This document shows positions 32,997-44,298 of a stretch of DNA of 64,000 nucleotides, piece after piece. This DNA is from Arthonia radiata (Eukaryota > Ascomycota > Arthoniomycetes > Arthoniales > Arthoniaceae), in the NCBI GenBank assembly GCA_002989075.1, contig PSQN01000001.1, forward strand, positions 533,760-597,759. Reading direction: 5' to 3'. The translations under genes and the position numbers were made by a program. The notes beneath the pieces were generated by a model that was not told where the DNA came from, made no database searches, and worked only from the letters and a program-made list of their open reading frames with translations. The stretch's first letter is position 1. Every line of letters begins with the position of its first letter.

Positions 32997-34098
32997 ATGC
33001 CTACTCATCTCAAGAACATCGCTATAGTTGGTGGTACTGGTAATATTGGCGGCGCAGCTTTATCTGCCCTCCTCGACACCAAGCGCTTCAACATCACCGC
33101 CATCACACGTGCTGACAGCACATCGACCTTTCCATCCGGTGTCGCCGTCAAGAAGGGCGACTACGACGACCGTGCCTTCCTCGAATCCGCTCTCAAGGGC
33201 CAAGACGCCTTTGTCATCACCCTCGGCGTCCGGTCAGCGCCTGACACCCAGACCAAGCTCATCGAGGCTGCCGCTGCGGCGGGCGTACCCTGGATCTTGC
33301 CGAACGAGTATGGCAGCGACAATGAGCACCCCGTCATGGGAACTGGTCCGGGTTTTGTTGTGGCGAAGAAGCTGGAAGCGCTTCAGAAGGTGAGGGACTC
33401 GGAAAGTAGCTACATTGCGTACATCACCGGATGTTGGTACGATTTCGTGAGTGCAGCTTCACTGGCTCTTGACTGTGCGATCGCGAAGGTCTATGGGAGC
33501 CATATCGCTAATGTCTTACAGTCACTCATCGTGGGCGCTTGGGGCATCGACGTCAAGGCTCGCACGGCTGAGATCTATGGCGATGGCCGTACCAAAGCCT
33601 CCACCACAACGCTTGCGACTGCCGGTCTTGGTATTGCGCGCCTTCTTTCCCTTCCAATCTCGACTACCGACGGCTCACCTTCGCTCTCCGACTACAAGAA
33701 CAAGTCGATCTTCGTGGAGAGCTTTCTAGTGTCACAGCGGGAGATGCTCGAGTCTGTGCAGAAAGCGACCGGAACCACTGATAAGGACTGGAAGATCGAA
33801 GTGAAGGATGTGGATGAAGTGATCAAGCAGGGGCACGAGATGCTATCGAAGGGAGACCACATGGGGCTCAGGTACGACTGCCTGTTCTTGGCGTTCGCCT
33901 GAACACGGATCTGCTCATCGCAGGAAAGCTAACATATCGAATAGAAACGTCATCTATGGTCTGCAGTTCAAGCCGGACTCTGGCAGCAACCTCCACCAGA
34001 AGATCTCGAACGGTGTGCTTGGGCTGAAGGGCGATGATCTCGATGAGGTGACAAAAGTCGCTGTGAAGGAGGTTGAGGCGGGCAAAAAGTTCTACTGA
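32997..34098 (+). CDS. NmrA-like / isoflavone-reductase-like NAD(P)-binding protein (3 exons)
   Basis: Model: exons 32997-33446, 33522-33871 and 33945-34098 (introns 75 and 73 bp) give 317 residues. The N-terminus has GGTGNIGG (12-19), the atypical-SDR nucleotide motif of NmrA and phenylpropanoid-reductase proteins, followed by ITRADS (NADP-type basic residue) and a conserved LPNEYGSDNEH stretch. Such proteins are either reductases of aromatic/secondary metabolites or redox sensors of the NmrA type. The first intron is 75 bp, divisible by three and free of stops, so an unspliced transcript would encode 25 extra residues in frame. Confidence 0.88.
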
Positions 34099-34605
34099 GA
34101 TGGCTCTTGCTGGAAAACCTGAGCCTGCTGCCTGATGCTTGCTACTGGTGCGAGACACTACACAACTGACGCAGTGACGAGGCTTGCTTGTAGGGATACG
34201 AAACCCCCCTCCTGAGATGGCTCCGCAGGATTCAGGATTGGCGCCGCTCGGGAGCTGAGTATTGTGCAATGTACCACAGCCGCTGATCTCACGCGTCCTT
34301 GTCGTAGGTATTCGAAAACCAAATAGTGAAGGAGCCGTTCAAGACTTTAGCAACTCGACCCTTGTTTCGCACATGTGCCAAAGCTCCTGACCCGTCAAGT
34401 CTCTCTCGCCCTCATTACTGTTTCGAGCTCGCATCTGCTCAATGTGTCCAACAATGTATTCTGCAGCAACTAGCGCGAAGCTAAACCCCTAGTGCACGCC
34501 GAAGCACAAATCCATACACTCGCAAGTCCCGACCCACGAACACAGTCCCACATTCCGTGCATCATTAGCATGCGCGTTGGTCCCGCATTTGATGAGATCT
34601 GCATT
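34099..34605. other. Intergenic, nothing recognised
   Basis: The interval holds the 3' flank of the NmrA-like gene. No open frame with family features and no repeat is seen before the tandem array starts. Confidence 0.5.
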
Positions 34606-35215
34606 TCTTCAATCGTTCTCACGAGAGCGTGGGGATCAATTCGCTGTAGAGGGCCTGTCACTTGCCACGCTAGGCAACTAGCGCAGAGAATCGGAAATGC
34701 CTCTCTCCGTGGCAACAGTCAGCAAAATTGTGTCTGTACTGCACGGGCATCCGCTCCGACCCTAAATTCGTCGAAAATACCATTATTAATATCGATATTT
34801 TGATAGCGTTGAATCTGCATAAGCTGTAGAGCATTTGTGTCTTCGCACGCTCTCTCGCGCTAGCCCACTAGCTCCCGCAAGAAGCCATCCATCGCGAATA
34901 GTCTCTCTCACGCTCAAGGAAGCGAAACTATATGTGCTAACTACATTGGCCTGCGCACCAACCCAATTTTCGCCGAAAAGCTCGAATCTACGATCAGAAA
35001 CATCATGGCGTTGACGCGGCGGCCGCTGTGCTGACTTTCTCTTTGCGTCGCGATTATTTGGTGCTAGCGCATAGACTAGTGGCCTAGCGTATAACGCGGT
35101 TGCGAAAGTCTTTCTCGGCACTGAGCATGCAAAGAAATACGTGCTTATTGCACAGGCATGCGCTCCCACCCAGATTTTGCTGAAAAGACCGAAAATGAGT
35201 GTTTTAGGATTGCAG
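34606..35215. repeat. Diverged tandem repeat, about 205-bp unit, 3 copies
   Basis: Three head-to-tail units end near 34,811, 35,013 and 35,219 at a GCGTTG/GCGTGG mark. They share ordered blocks: a CTAGCGC/CTAGC segment, a TCTCTC(T/A)C segment, and a block with GC(A/G)C-CC-A then TT(T/C)GC(C/T)GAAAA. On the minus strand the same reading frame survives across units, giving related peptides (WVGAHACAISTYFFA and WVGAQANVVSTYSFA; VGADARAVQTQF in the most diverged unit). Origin unknown: decayed satellite or eroded repeat protein. Confidence 0.6.
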
Positions 35216-35596
35216 CGTGGAGGGGAAAGAAGTTGTGAGGAGTTTTTGGTGAAGATGGGCGGATTGCGCTAGGGGAGCGAGGAGGCTTGGCGTTTCGTAA
35301 GTCCTTCAGCCGCGACTGAGAGAGAATGCGACGGTCTCATGTGCAAGCTCACAGAGGAGAGGACGTCAATATATTTGGGACCAGCGGAGGCATGAAGAGC
35401 ATTGGGCTCCACAAGCCATGTTGACGTTGCGGCGCTGCCACTGCTGCTGCCTTCTTCTCGGCGTGGTCTCGTCCAGGCTCATGTATCGCATTCATCTTAA
35501 TGAAGTCGGAGACTGATGCTTCTGCTCTTGGATCTCGTTCCTGTTCATATATTTGACGCGTTGCTTGATTAGTCATTACTCAGCCACTCCCACCTG
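35216..35596. other. Intergenic, nothing recognised
   Basis: About 380 bp between the tandem repeat and the 3' end of the CorA-like gene. No feature is supported. Confidence 0.5.
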
Positions 35597-37333
35597 TCAC
35601 CCATATCCCTTCCAAGCCCTCTTCAATCTCCGCCACGACTGCGCAAGAGACCACTTCCGATCCCTCCTCGGAGCGCTCACCGACAGGCTCCGATACCAAG
35701 CCCCCATAACCATCATCATTGGCACCATGACCGCCGGGTACAGCCAAATATGCCCATCGACCCTCAATCGCAAGTCATCACCAACATGGAAGAACACCAT
35801 GCTGAAGAACGTAGCCGCGAACGTCGCCGGCAGAAAGATCAGCGTGACCCACGCAATGCCCCGTATGACCTCGCTGTCCTGCTTCGCCGCCTTGCCAATC
35901 TGAATATTGATCTGCGAGTCCCGCTCCGTCACGAGACTACGCGTCGCGCTCTTTTGCGCTTCGATGCGCTGTAGCAATCCCAAGGCCCCGAGTCTCAAGC
36001 CGCGAATCAAACTTTGCTTTTGTTTGAAGGCGTTTTCGAGCGATTCAGACTCATAGCAGGATCCACGACTGGTTGACATAGCGGCAAGCCGTTCATATTC
36101 ATCAAATTGATGTAGCACAAACTCAATCATCTCCTCGTAGCGCTCTGCGCCCCAGAGAAAGAGGTGCGTTCGATTTGCGTAGTGTTGCAACTTCTCCGTG
36201 AAAGCCAACTCCTCGACTGGGACTGGGCTCTCATGGATCGTTTTCAAATGCGAGTGGCCGGTCATGGCTCCAAGCTCCTGCGTCATGAAAGCGCATCTGC
36301 AGCGTTTGTTGCCGAGGTCCGTTGTGATGGCGTCAAGGAGCATGAGGAGGGCGTGGAAGACGTTGACGGATGTGCAGCCTTGCAGGCGCTGCCTAAGGAA
36401 GATGGTGTTCATATCTACTTCTAGGCCAACGAACATCAGAAAGGAGCGGTTTGTCTTAAGGAGCTACCGTGCGTAGAGCGCCTGGTGTGGAAACGGTTAG
36501 CACGGCGCTGCAACGCTGCAGCAGTCTAGTCTGACACACTTTGCAAGAATCGTTGAATATTGGTCGCCTAATGGCGTAGAACGGGATAGCAGTACTCATC
36601 TCGAAACACAACTTTCCAGCTGGTACTACGTTAAAAGCCCGGGCGTCCCAATCTCTGAAAGACAGCATCACACGCAACGGTCTCAGTGCCTACGGAGAGG
36701 TGATGGACTTACCAATCCATTGTTCCACCAACTTCCGATCCTCAAACAGACATGAAGCGCCTCCGCCTTGCCACTTTCATCGTACGAAACATGCCGTGCA
36801 AATGCCGAATTATTGGTATGCAACACCTCGAGAAACGACGGCAGCAACTCTGCCTCAGCTAGAATGCCCTGCCACAAACCTTTCGAGAGCCACATGCGGG
36901 AGGTCGTGTCCCGATCAGAATACCAACGTCTTTGTGGGATGAAGAAGGCTGTCAATTGAGGCGCCGGTACGCAACTACTGTCAAGGACCTCGGCGATGGG
37001 TTTCGACTCATCAAGGCGATGTGCGTCGATTGCCCCGTCTGAGAAGAAGAGCGCTGAAGCGCACAAGGATGGAGTGGGAGGGAGATACTCCGTGTCGTCG
37101 TTGAGGAGGCTGCTGATATGCTCCGCGTGCATGATGCGAGGATCGAAGAACATGCACGATCTTGGCCATTGCGAGTTGGAGCTCGCTTCTTCACTAGCAT
37201 TTCTAGTCTGGAAGTGGGCCGTATCGTACCTCGCAAGCGCAGCGCCACTATCTGTGCAGACTACGTCGTTGAAGCTATCAACGCGGTCGATGTTAGGAAG
37301 CCAAATGCGGCGCAAACCTCTATAAGAAGTCAT
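35597..37333 (-). CDS. CorA-like two-TM membrane protein of fungi (3 exons)
   Basis: Proposed exons 37333-36713, 36611-36540 and 36463-35597 give 519 residues. The long N-terminal half is soluble. A coiled, basic region (RIEAQKSATRSLVTERDSQ) precedes two membrane segments near the C-terminus: VTLIFLPATFAATFFSMVFF and the IWLYPAVMVPMMMVMGAW stretch. LPATFAATFFSM is the hallmark of fungal CorA-like proteins, which resemble Mg2+ channels but usually lack the strict GMN signature, as here. Transport is therefore unproven. The first intron is modelled as 101 bp ending in AAG with a TTAAC branch; the nearer TAG would need an impossible 23-bp intron and nearer CAG/GAG sites break the frame. The second intron is 76 bp. 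Confidence 0.75.
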
Positions 37334-37711
37334 TTGTGCATGCCTGCCGCCGTGGAATCAGCATCGACGGATAGTGGAAAATTTAAGAGTGTTGCATGCA
37401 TGATAAGCGCAGCAGGCAAATAGGCAGAGCGCAATATGCGTAGGCAACGTGCTAGGCTGAGATAGGGAGAGATTCATGGGCGAGCCTTACGTTGTTTGCC
37501 AAAGCAGTGTGGAATCGATTCTCCATTGGTGATACTCTATTCACGCAGATGCGCGGCGATGGTATTCTGTACATGTCTGTCTTTCATTCAGACCAACGTT
37601 GCGAATAGTCAACGTCTGCAAGCTCTCAGTTTCGATGCTCTGATGTTGCACTTCCCCAACGCCAAACAATGTCGCTGATGAATTGAACCATTCTTCTTCT
37701 TGTTCCGATGC
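37334..37711. other. Intergenic, nothing recognised
   Basis: The interval contains the promoter of the CorA-like gene and the 3' flank of the GPI-protein gene. No further gene is supported. Confidence 0.5.
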
Positions 37712-38182
37712 TCATAGAGCGAACGCAATACCAGCCACACCGACCGCGGCAGCGCCCATGAGACCGAGACCAGTGTTCACCGGCGCGACGTTGCCGGTAG
37801 CGCTTGTGCCTGTACCGCTCGCCAGCGACTGGCTCGCCCTGCTCGAGGCCGAAGAGCCCGATTTCGAGGCTGACGAGACCGCTGTGCTGATACCGGAGGC
37901 AATGGAGGACGCAGCAGCGGCTGTGTCGGTCGCGGTGGAGAGAGCGGCGGCGTTGGATGCAATGCTGGAAGCAAGGCCAGGATCACCGGATGTCAGGGCC
38001 GCGGCTTGAGACTGGATTGCTGGGTCGTTAAGGGCGGAAGAGATGGAGGCTTGCGCCGCTGGGTTGCCGCCGACGGCGCTGGAGATGATGCTGTCAACGT
38101 CGATGACGTTGCTGTCGGCGGAGGACTGGGCGTAAGTGGTGGCCGCGAGGGCGAGGACAGAGGCTGCGAGTGTGAAGCGCAT
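37712..38182 (-). CDS. Small Ser/Ala-rich GPI-anchored cell-surface protein
   Basis: This intronless gene encodes 156 residues. It has a signal peptide (MRFTLAASVLALAATTYAQ), a low-complexity Ser/Ala/Thr-rich body suited to O-mannosylation, a small-residue region (SGTGTSATGN) as a likely omega site, and a hydrophobic C-terminal tail (GLMGAAAVGVAGIAFAL) without basic residues after it, as expected for GPI attachment. It probably sits in the plasma membrane or cell wall. No enzymatic motif. The ATG is the first in frame that yields a signal peptide. Confidence 0.85.
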   Translation of the reverse strand: MRFTLAASVLALAATTYAQSSADSNVIDVDSIISSAVGGNPAAQASISSALNDPAIQSQAAALTSGDPGLASSIASNAAALSTATDTAAAASSIASGISTAVSSASKSGSSASSRASQSLASGTGTSATGNVAPVNTGLGLMGAAAVGVAGIAFAL

Positions 38183-39019
38183 TTCGATTGTGTTGAAAAG
38201 TGGTTGTTTGGTGTTGTTGATTTGAAGGGAAGGTGTCACGGAGATTTGACGTTGTTGGTTTGAGTGAGAGTCGAGGAATGTAGGTTGGTAAAGGTTCGAG
38301 CAGTGAAGCAGACCCTTTCGAAGTAATAGATTTGCAATAGGCAGACGCTTTAGTAGTGAAGGCAGATGTGATTGTGTCAATCAGGAGGCAAGGGCAGGGG
38401 AGACAGCGCATTTTATGCTCTCAAACCCAACGAGATTAGGGGGTACGTAATTTCACGGGCAATGGCAGGGCGGTGCAACTCTGATTCCGCATCTGGGGCT
38501 TGCGGGTCCGGAGGATGACCGCTGCTGTCACCACCTGCTTGAACGTTCGTAAGCCATTGCTGATGACACGAGCCGCTGAACACCGCCATCTGCTTTTGTT
38601 TGAGCAAGCTGCAGGGCGTGTCGACGTGCGTTTGTGGCTGGGCGGCATTTTAGGAGGGGGCGAAACGGCGGCGCGTTTGATTGGTTCCCCCCTGAAGGAT
38701 TCTATCTTTAGAGAAAGCTTGGCCTCGAATTGAGATGGCTGTGCTGCAAGGCTGCTGATCATGCTGAAGAGTCTTTGCGACAGGTCTTGGCAATACGAAC
38801 GCTATCGTTTGTCTTGCATGTGCAGAGCGAGCTGAGCGTTTTGCTGCTACAGTAGCCGCGCGATGGAACCCTGAGAACTTGAGCAATGGATCATGTGACG
38901 TGAGAATGTTTCGTCTGGTCGCATTCAACAACACTCGACACAGCCAGTAATCGAGAGCAAGCATTGGGGTATCATATCATTCACCTGCTCTACTTCGCCC
39001 TCGTCTGAAGTGAGACCAA
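38183..39019. other. Intergenic, nothing recognised
   Basis: The interval contains the promoter of the GPI-protein gene and the 3' flank of RIC8. Frames of about 100 codons on the minus strand lack family features. Confidence 0.5.
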
Positions 39020-40801
39020 TCAGTCATCAGGCAGCTCCTCAAACCGTCCTGACTGCACCGCTTCCTCAACTGGATTCTTTACGTCCACAATCCCAGTCTT
39101 CTTCAAACGCTCGAACAGCACAAACAACCTCTCCGCTTCTCGCTCCTTCTCCTCGTCCGTCATTTGCGGTCCTTCTACTTTCGGTTCTCGATCAAAGAAC
39201 TGGCCAGTGACCGGATTGACGTCGCCACGCATGGCTGATTGGCTTCCACTTGCCGCATTGCCGGCCTGTCCGCCAGGCATTGTGAAGGGTATCTTACGGT
39301 TCTGCAGGTATCCAGAAGCGTAGCCATAGCCAACATTGTTGACGAATGTTTCGGCGTTGCCATCTGAAAGCTCGAAGAATAGCTCCGGGATGAGTTCGCG
39401 TAGCTGAGGTGTGTAGCCAGATGTTGAGAGTCGGAGAAGGCGTGCCGGCAGTGAGTTCGACTGGCCAAGGGGCTTGTCGCGCTCTTCTTCGTGTGGAAGC
39501 AGCTTGTCCCGCAGAAACGCCTTTACGGCATCTGGCGCTCTCGGATGCAGTTGCAGTAGGAGTATCAGGGTTGATGAAAGCTTGAGGTCAAGCTCGGTAG
39601 GCTTGCTTGATGTCGTCACGTTATCGAGAAGTATGATCAGGCTCGCTGTTAGCTTCGTCTCATTGCCTTCTCGGAATAGAAAATCCAAATCCTCCGTGTC
39701 GAGTGGCAATACATGTAAAGCATCGACGAGATGCAGTGCAAGCTGTGCTGTTGCTTCATCGGTTTTCTGGTCCATTTGTATAAGCACAGTAATACCTGGC
39801 TTTACTGCTGATTGGAAGTCTGAGACTTCTGGACACCGCTTGATGACTGCAAAAAGCAGCTTGAGGGTCTCGCAAAGCGCCATCGTTGCGCTTGGGACTG
39901 CTGTGTTGGTCTTTTCGAGAGCTATCGTGTTCTCTGCGTGATTTTCAATGCGCTAACACATGGGATGAGTCGGCATTCAAACAATGACTTGATGGCTCTC
40001 CATGAGGCCTATCATACCTTGATAATGCTCTCACAAAGCTGATGCCTCTCGATCAAATCGTCGAAATCGCATGTCGTGTTGTAGGTCATCAAGAGCAGTA
40101 GACGAGCGCACAGAAACTCGTCCATGATCTCCACTGCCTGACACGAGCGTGTCAGCATAGACCGACAATGCCACACAAAAGGGCTGATTGACTCACATCC
40201 TGATATCTGTCAGTCACTCTTGGTGCTGCTCCCAAAGATACCGTCAATTGGCGAGTTGATGGTTGTAGGAGCATGCAGTTCGCCAGGCAACTCAAGGCCT
40301 GCCTCGATGCAGCGACATCGGAGCCTTGATCAAGGCCATATCGTATCAGCACTTGAAGACCCTGTCGCTTTTAAGTTCCGAATAGATTTGACGTTGTGGG
40401 GGAAGCCGTACCCTTTTGTTGAACAGATCACCTGCATCTCTGGGATCGCGTCCGAATACCTTCAGTCGCTCAAGGTGTTTAGTCTGCTCTTGAACAGCAC
40501 GCTACAGTCAGGCTATTGACTTCTTTTCGAGCTGCATGCTTGTTTGACCTACCTGATGACGAGTTGTCTTCCAAATGCTTTAGTAGCTCAGTAATCTCTT
40601 TTGACTTCGCTTTGAGACGTCAGTCCGCCTGCTTGTCCAATGGTTGCATCTCTCTTGCCTTGTCCGGAGGGAGCTGACTGCATCATCGAGGAGTGTCGAT
40701 CGAATGTGGCCTTCAACGTGAGCTTGACCCTCTCAGAAGCTCAAAACATGGGATGCCCAGCGACGCGAACCGCTTCAGCTGACACTTGATATCTCGGTCA
40801 T
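39020..40801 (-). CDS. RIC8: RIC8/synembryn, G-alpha chaperone and exchange factor (6 exons, start uncertain)
   Basis: Exons 40609-40553, 40488-40412, 40361-40197, 40137-40018 and 39952-39020 join in phase (introns 64, 50, 59, 65 bp). They read as the synembryn armadillo-repeat fold, with KVFGRDP, QALSCLANCMLL, MALCETLKLLF, GYGYASGYL, NPVTGQFF and the C-terminal EREAERLFVLFERLKKTGI. RIC8 acts in the cytosol on heterotrimeric G-alpha subunits. The start is unresolved: the first safe exon has an upstream in-frame stop and no ATG. A 16-nt exon at 40801-40786 joined across a 175-bp intron (AAG acceptor, CTGAC branch) would give MTEIST and 455 residues in all, but its donor GTGTCA is weak. The intron after exon 40609-40553 also ends in AAG. 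Confidence 0.85.
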
Positions 40802-41157
40802 GCCAATCCGAGATACCGGAAAGACCGGAGGATACGGACCGAACAGTCAGCATTCGGGAGAAAGTCCGAGAGTCACGAGATCTACTGCAGCTGATACAAG
40901 CATATATCCCCAATCTCCGCTGCATCGTTGACTGAACGAGCGATAGGACTGCTTATAAACCCCGCGAAAGGCCGCAATACATGAATGTCATACCTCGGGT
41001 AGCGTGGACCGGATGATTTTGTTGTACATTATACAATATATAAATACGGTATCTCTAGACTATCGTCCTTCATAAACTTGCTGTGGACTGCACACGAAAC
41101 GCGATCAGTAGTCGCGACCACAAAAAACACATCAGGTGTACCACCACTACCGCCATC
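40802..41157. promoter_or_regulatory. Divergent promoter region of RIC8 and the SDR gene
   Basis: About 356 bp between the proposed RIC8 start and the SDR ATG. A TATATAAAT-like stretch near 41,037-41,045 lies about 110 bp upstream of the SDR start and may be its core promoter. Confidence 0.45.
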
Positions 41158-42082
41158 ATGTCAGACGCTCTTCAAGCCACCAATCTCTTCAATGTCTCCG
41201 GCCTCGTCGCTGTGATTACCGGAGGAGGGACCGGCATTGGGCTCTTTATGGCAAAGGCCCTTGCTCTGAATGGCGCCTCCAAAGTCTACATTCTCGGCCG
41301 CCGTCTTGAGAAGCTCCAGGAAGCCGCCAAAAACTCCCCACACGGCAACATCATCTCAATCCAGTGCGATGTCACCTCCAAAGACGCGCTCGCCGCAGCT
41401 GTAGCCCAGATCGAGAAGGAGACCGGGTACATCAACCTGCTCTGCGCAAACTCCGGAATAGTGGACGCCGGCGTGGCTGACATGAAGAAAGACCCGACAC
41501 TGAAGGAGTTCAAGGATTACTGCTGGAATTTCACCCCTGAGCAATTCAATAGAGTGTATGAGGTCAATGACACAGCGCTGTTCTTCACCGCTATTGCGTT
41601 TCTGGAGTTGCTGGAAGCCGGAAATACGAAGGGCAATGTGCCACACGTGAGTAGCCAGATCATCGTGACGTCGAGCGTAGCAGGCTTCGTCAAGTTTGTC
41701 GCATCGAGCTTTGCGTACACAAGTAGTAAGGCAGGCGCCACGAGTATGGCGAAGAGCCTCGCGACACACCTAGTACCTTACGGAATCCGCGTCAACGCGA
41801 TCGCTCCAGGTTGTGAGTTCTTCTCGAGCTGTGTAAATTCGTCCTGCCAGATTGCTGACGCAATACTTAGTCTATCCTTCAGAGATGTCAGGAGACTATC
41901 TGAAAAGGGTTTTGGAAAATGGTGGGCTGCCGAAGACGCACACACCTGCTGGTCGGCCAGGGACCGAAGAGGACATGGTGGGCACCACGTTGTATATGGC
42001 TTCGAGAGCCGGCGCCTTCCTGAACGGAAATGTGATTGTGACAGATGGTGGACGATTAAGCGTTCTCCCTTCCACTAATTGA
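41158..42082 (+). CDS. Short-chain dehydrogenase/reductase (2 exons)
   Basis: Model: exons 41158-41812 and 41871-42082 (intron 58 bp) give 288 residues. Features are TGGGTGIG (21-28), CANSGI (NAG-type motif), the catalytic pair Y187/K191 in AYTSSKAGA, and APGFYPSEMSG created exactly at the splice junction, which supports the model. The C-terminal NGNVIVTDGGRL is the usual classical-SDR ending. It resembles fungal rhamnolipid-biosynthesis-type/RhlG-like SDRs, but the substrate cannot be inferred. It is convergent with the SYLF-SH3 gene. Confidence 0.9.
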
Positions 42083-42401
42083 GCTTGGTGTGGTGTCGTC
42101 GGCCACTAGTAAGGAAGATGGAACGTGACCTGGTAGCCCGGATCGTGAAGCTTTGAATCATCACGAATTTTACGGTTCTTTAAATTGGTCTTGGCCCGAT
42201 GCACAACGTCAAGGCCTGCTTTGCGCGGTGCCTCAAGCTCTCTTGTATGTGCTGAGCATTTGCCATTGACGTTCAGGCTCTAAAAATCCACGAAAGCACT
42301 CGTCTTGCTTTTGCAGGCTGTCTTAAGGCTAGACGTTTTGAAGCATACGGAAAAGAGGGAATGCCGCGAGCTGGAAACGCAAGCAAGGGTGTTCTACGTG
42401 C
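42083..42401. other. Intergenic, between convergent genes
   Basis: The interval holds two 3' regions. No feature is supported. Confidence 0.5.
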
Positions 42402-43952
42402 TCAACTTGGCTCAAGATAGTTGCTGGTATCACACATTAGCCAAAGACGCACCCAAGACAAGAGCCAAGTACTTACCTAGGAAAGGTGCCAGTTCTGCCG
42501 TCAAGCCTCCCTGTCCACCAGTCATCCGCCTTGTCGGTGCGTTTGATGATGGTGACAACATCGCCCTTCTTGAAGCCTAAGTCGCCCTCCTGCTCAGCTT
42601 CAAAAGTGAACTTCGCGCGCTTTTGATTTGGCCCCACGGTCCCAGTCTTTTGCGGACTGAATACTGGTTTGGGAGCAGTCGGTCTGCTAGGTTTCGGCTT
42701 GTCGCTATAGGAGTAGTCTGTAGATCCTCGTTTGTTGTCGCTGTAGGAGTAATCTGTAGATGCGGGTCGATCACTGTACACATAATCCTGAGCGCCAGGT
42801 AAGCTAGGCGCATGGCTCCTTCTGTCAAGACTGTCGAAAGTCTCAGAGGGGTTGGCCCGACTCGTAGGTGATCTTCCCAGACCCGGCGATGTGAACCCTC
42901 TATCCAAGTTGCTGGCGCGACCGGTCTGTGATCTTGACATGCCCGGTGAGGTGAAATCTCGATCGTAGACATCATCTTGCCATGTGTTTGCTCTCTTCGG
43001 CGACGTCGGCGAGTCTCGGTACTCGTACTCATTTCCTGCAGCACTTCCTGTTCGGTTCGTAGGCACACCCTCGCCATATGCCGAGCCTCTCGAGCCTTGC
43101 CATATCACGTCCTCGTGCGATTCGTCGTAAACCGGGATGTCGTTATACATGTCTGTATTCGATCTTGTAAGCCCCGACGTGAAGACTCTAGTCTCCAAGA
43201 CGCGCATCAGCGGGTCTGCAGCAGGTGGCGGATTTGCCACGCCCTCGAGCAGGAGCTGTGAAGCTTTGTATCTCTGACCATACATCTTCTCATTAGCGTC
43301 TCTTCGCTCAGCGAACCCACCTCCTTCTAGTGATACACCAGCGAACAGTCCTTTCGTTTTTGAGTAGGCAAAGACACCGCCAACTCCTTTCATACTGACG
43401 CCGCCAGCAGCTTCTGCATTTCTGCCGACTGGTCCCGCCGCTATTGAGACGTTGCCCCCAACTGTCAAGCTGCCAGCCTGTGCGAAGGTCTTCACCGAGT
43501 TCCAATCGTTGAGGATGAATACGAAGTCTGTCAGCTCGAAGCCGATCTGTCCGCCGAAGCCTCCTCCTGCGGTGACGATGGCGGATGGTGCGCCCCAGCT
43601 ACCATCTGCTCGCCGTGCGACAATGACACCGGAACCGAGTCGCCCTGATCCTATGAAGCCAGCTTTCAACACTGTCAAGATCGCAAGCCCCTGTGATTCT
43701 TTAGCAATGGCAAATAATGAGGAATGAGGCTGCTGACCTTTGCGTTGGCCAATATCTCTGGGGGTATGATTTTGTCAGGCCCGAACGACTGTCGAGGATC
43801 AATGAAGGACGCGAGCTAGTCGTTTCGAGTGGTCAGTCTGCAGTATTGAGCTATACAGCGGAGGTAAGACGCACTATTCTGCCGCATTTTGCGCATTCAC
43901 TTCGCATACTAGAGGGTATGAAGTTGTTGATCCCGAACGGCAGAGGAGCCAT
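42402..43952 (-). CDS. YSC84: SYLF- and SH3-domain protein, Ysc84/Lsb3 type (4 exons)
   Basis: Model: exons 43952-43875, 43815-43738, 43690-42477 and 42423-42402 (introns 59, 47, 53 bp) give 463 residues. The N-terminal about 230 residues are the SYLF (DUF500) lipid- and actin-binding domain: INNFIPSSMRSEC, DPRQSFGPDKIIPPEIL, GLAILTVLKAGF, GGGFGGQIGFELTDFVFIL, GLFAGVSLEGG. A disordered linker with repeated TSPG and DYSYSD motifs follows, then a C-terminal SH3 domain (KFTFEAEQEGDLGFKKGD, DDWWTGRLDGRTGTFP) finished by the last small exon (SNYLEPS). The yeast counterpart works in actin patches during endocytosis. Confidence 0.95.
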
Positions 43953-44298
43953 CGTCGCGGTGATATGTGGCTCTCAGCCAACGAGCACTGTTTTGTGATC
44001 TTTGAGATGATGAATGCAAGGATAAGAAATAGACACACAACGCATAATAAGGTCACAAGGTCGCGGTGGGAAAGATGCTAAGGTGTACATAAAGAGAGCG
44101 AGCAGAGCCACCATGCTTACGCCGAGCTCGCAGTGACGTCCTCACCTCGCGCACGGACGCTGCCCGAAAAGAGCCTCACGATGTGAATTACATATACCAA
44201 GCAAAGGAAGTTCTTGCCTGCGGTGTAAAGAAGATACAAGAGAGTATGGGTCATGAATCCTTTGGTATATACATTCTATGTTTGATTCCTACACATCG
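43953..44298. other. Intergenic, promoter of the YSC84-like gene
   Basis: About 346 bp between tandem minus-strand genes. No other feature is supported. Confidence 0.5.

Noticed and set aside
34786-35169. 127-codon minus-strand open frame as a gene
   Set aside because: It coincides with the ~205-bp tandem repeat and lacks start context or homology; recorded as a repeat instead.
36690-36712. 23-bp intron in the CorA-like gene
   Set aside because: Far below the minimum size for spliceosomal introns and without a branch site; the 101-bp alternative is preferred.
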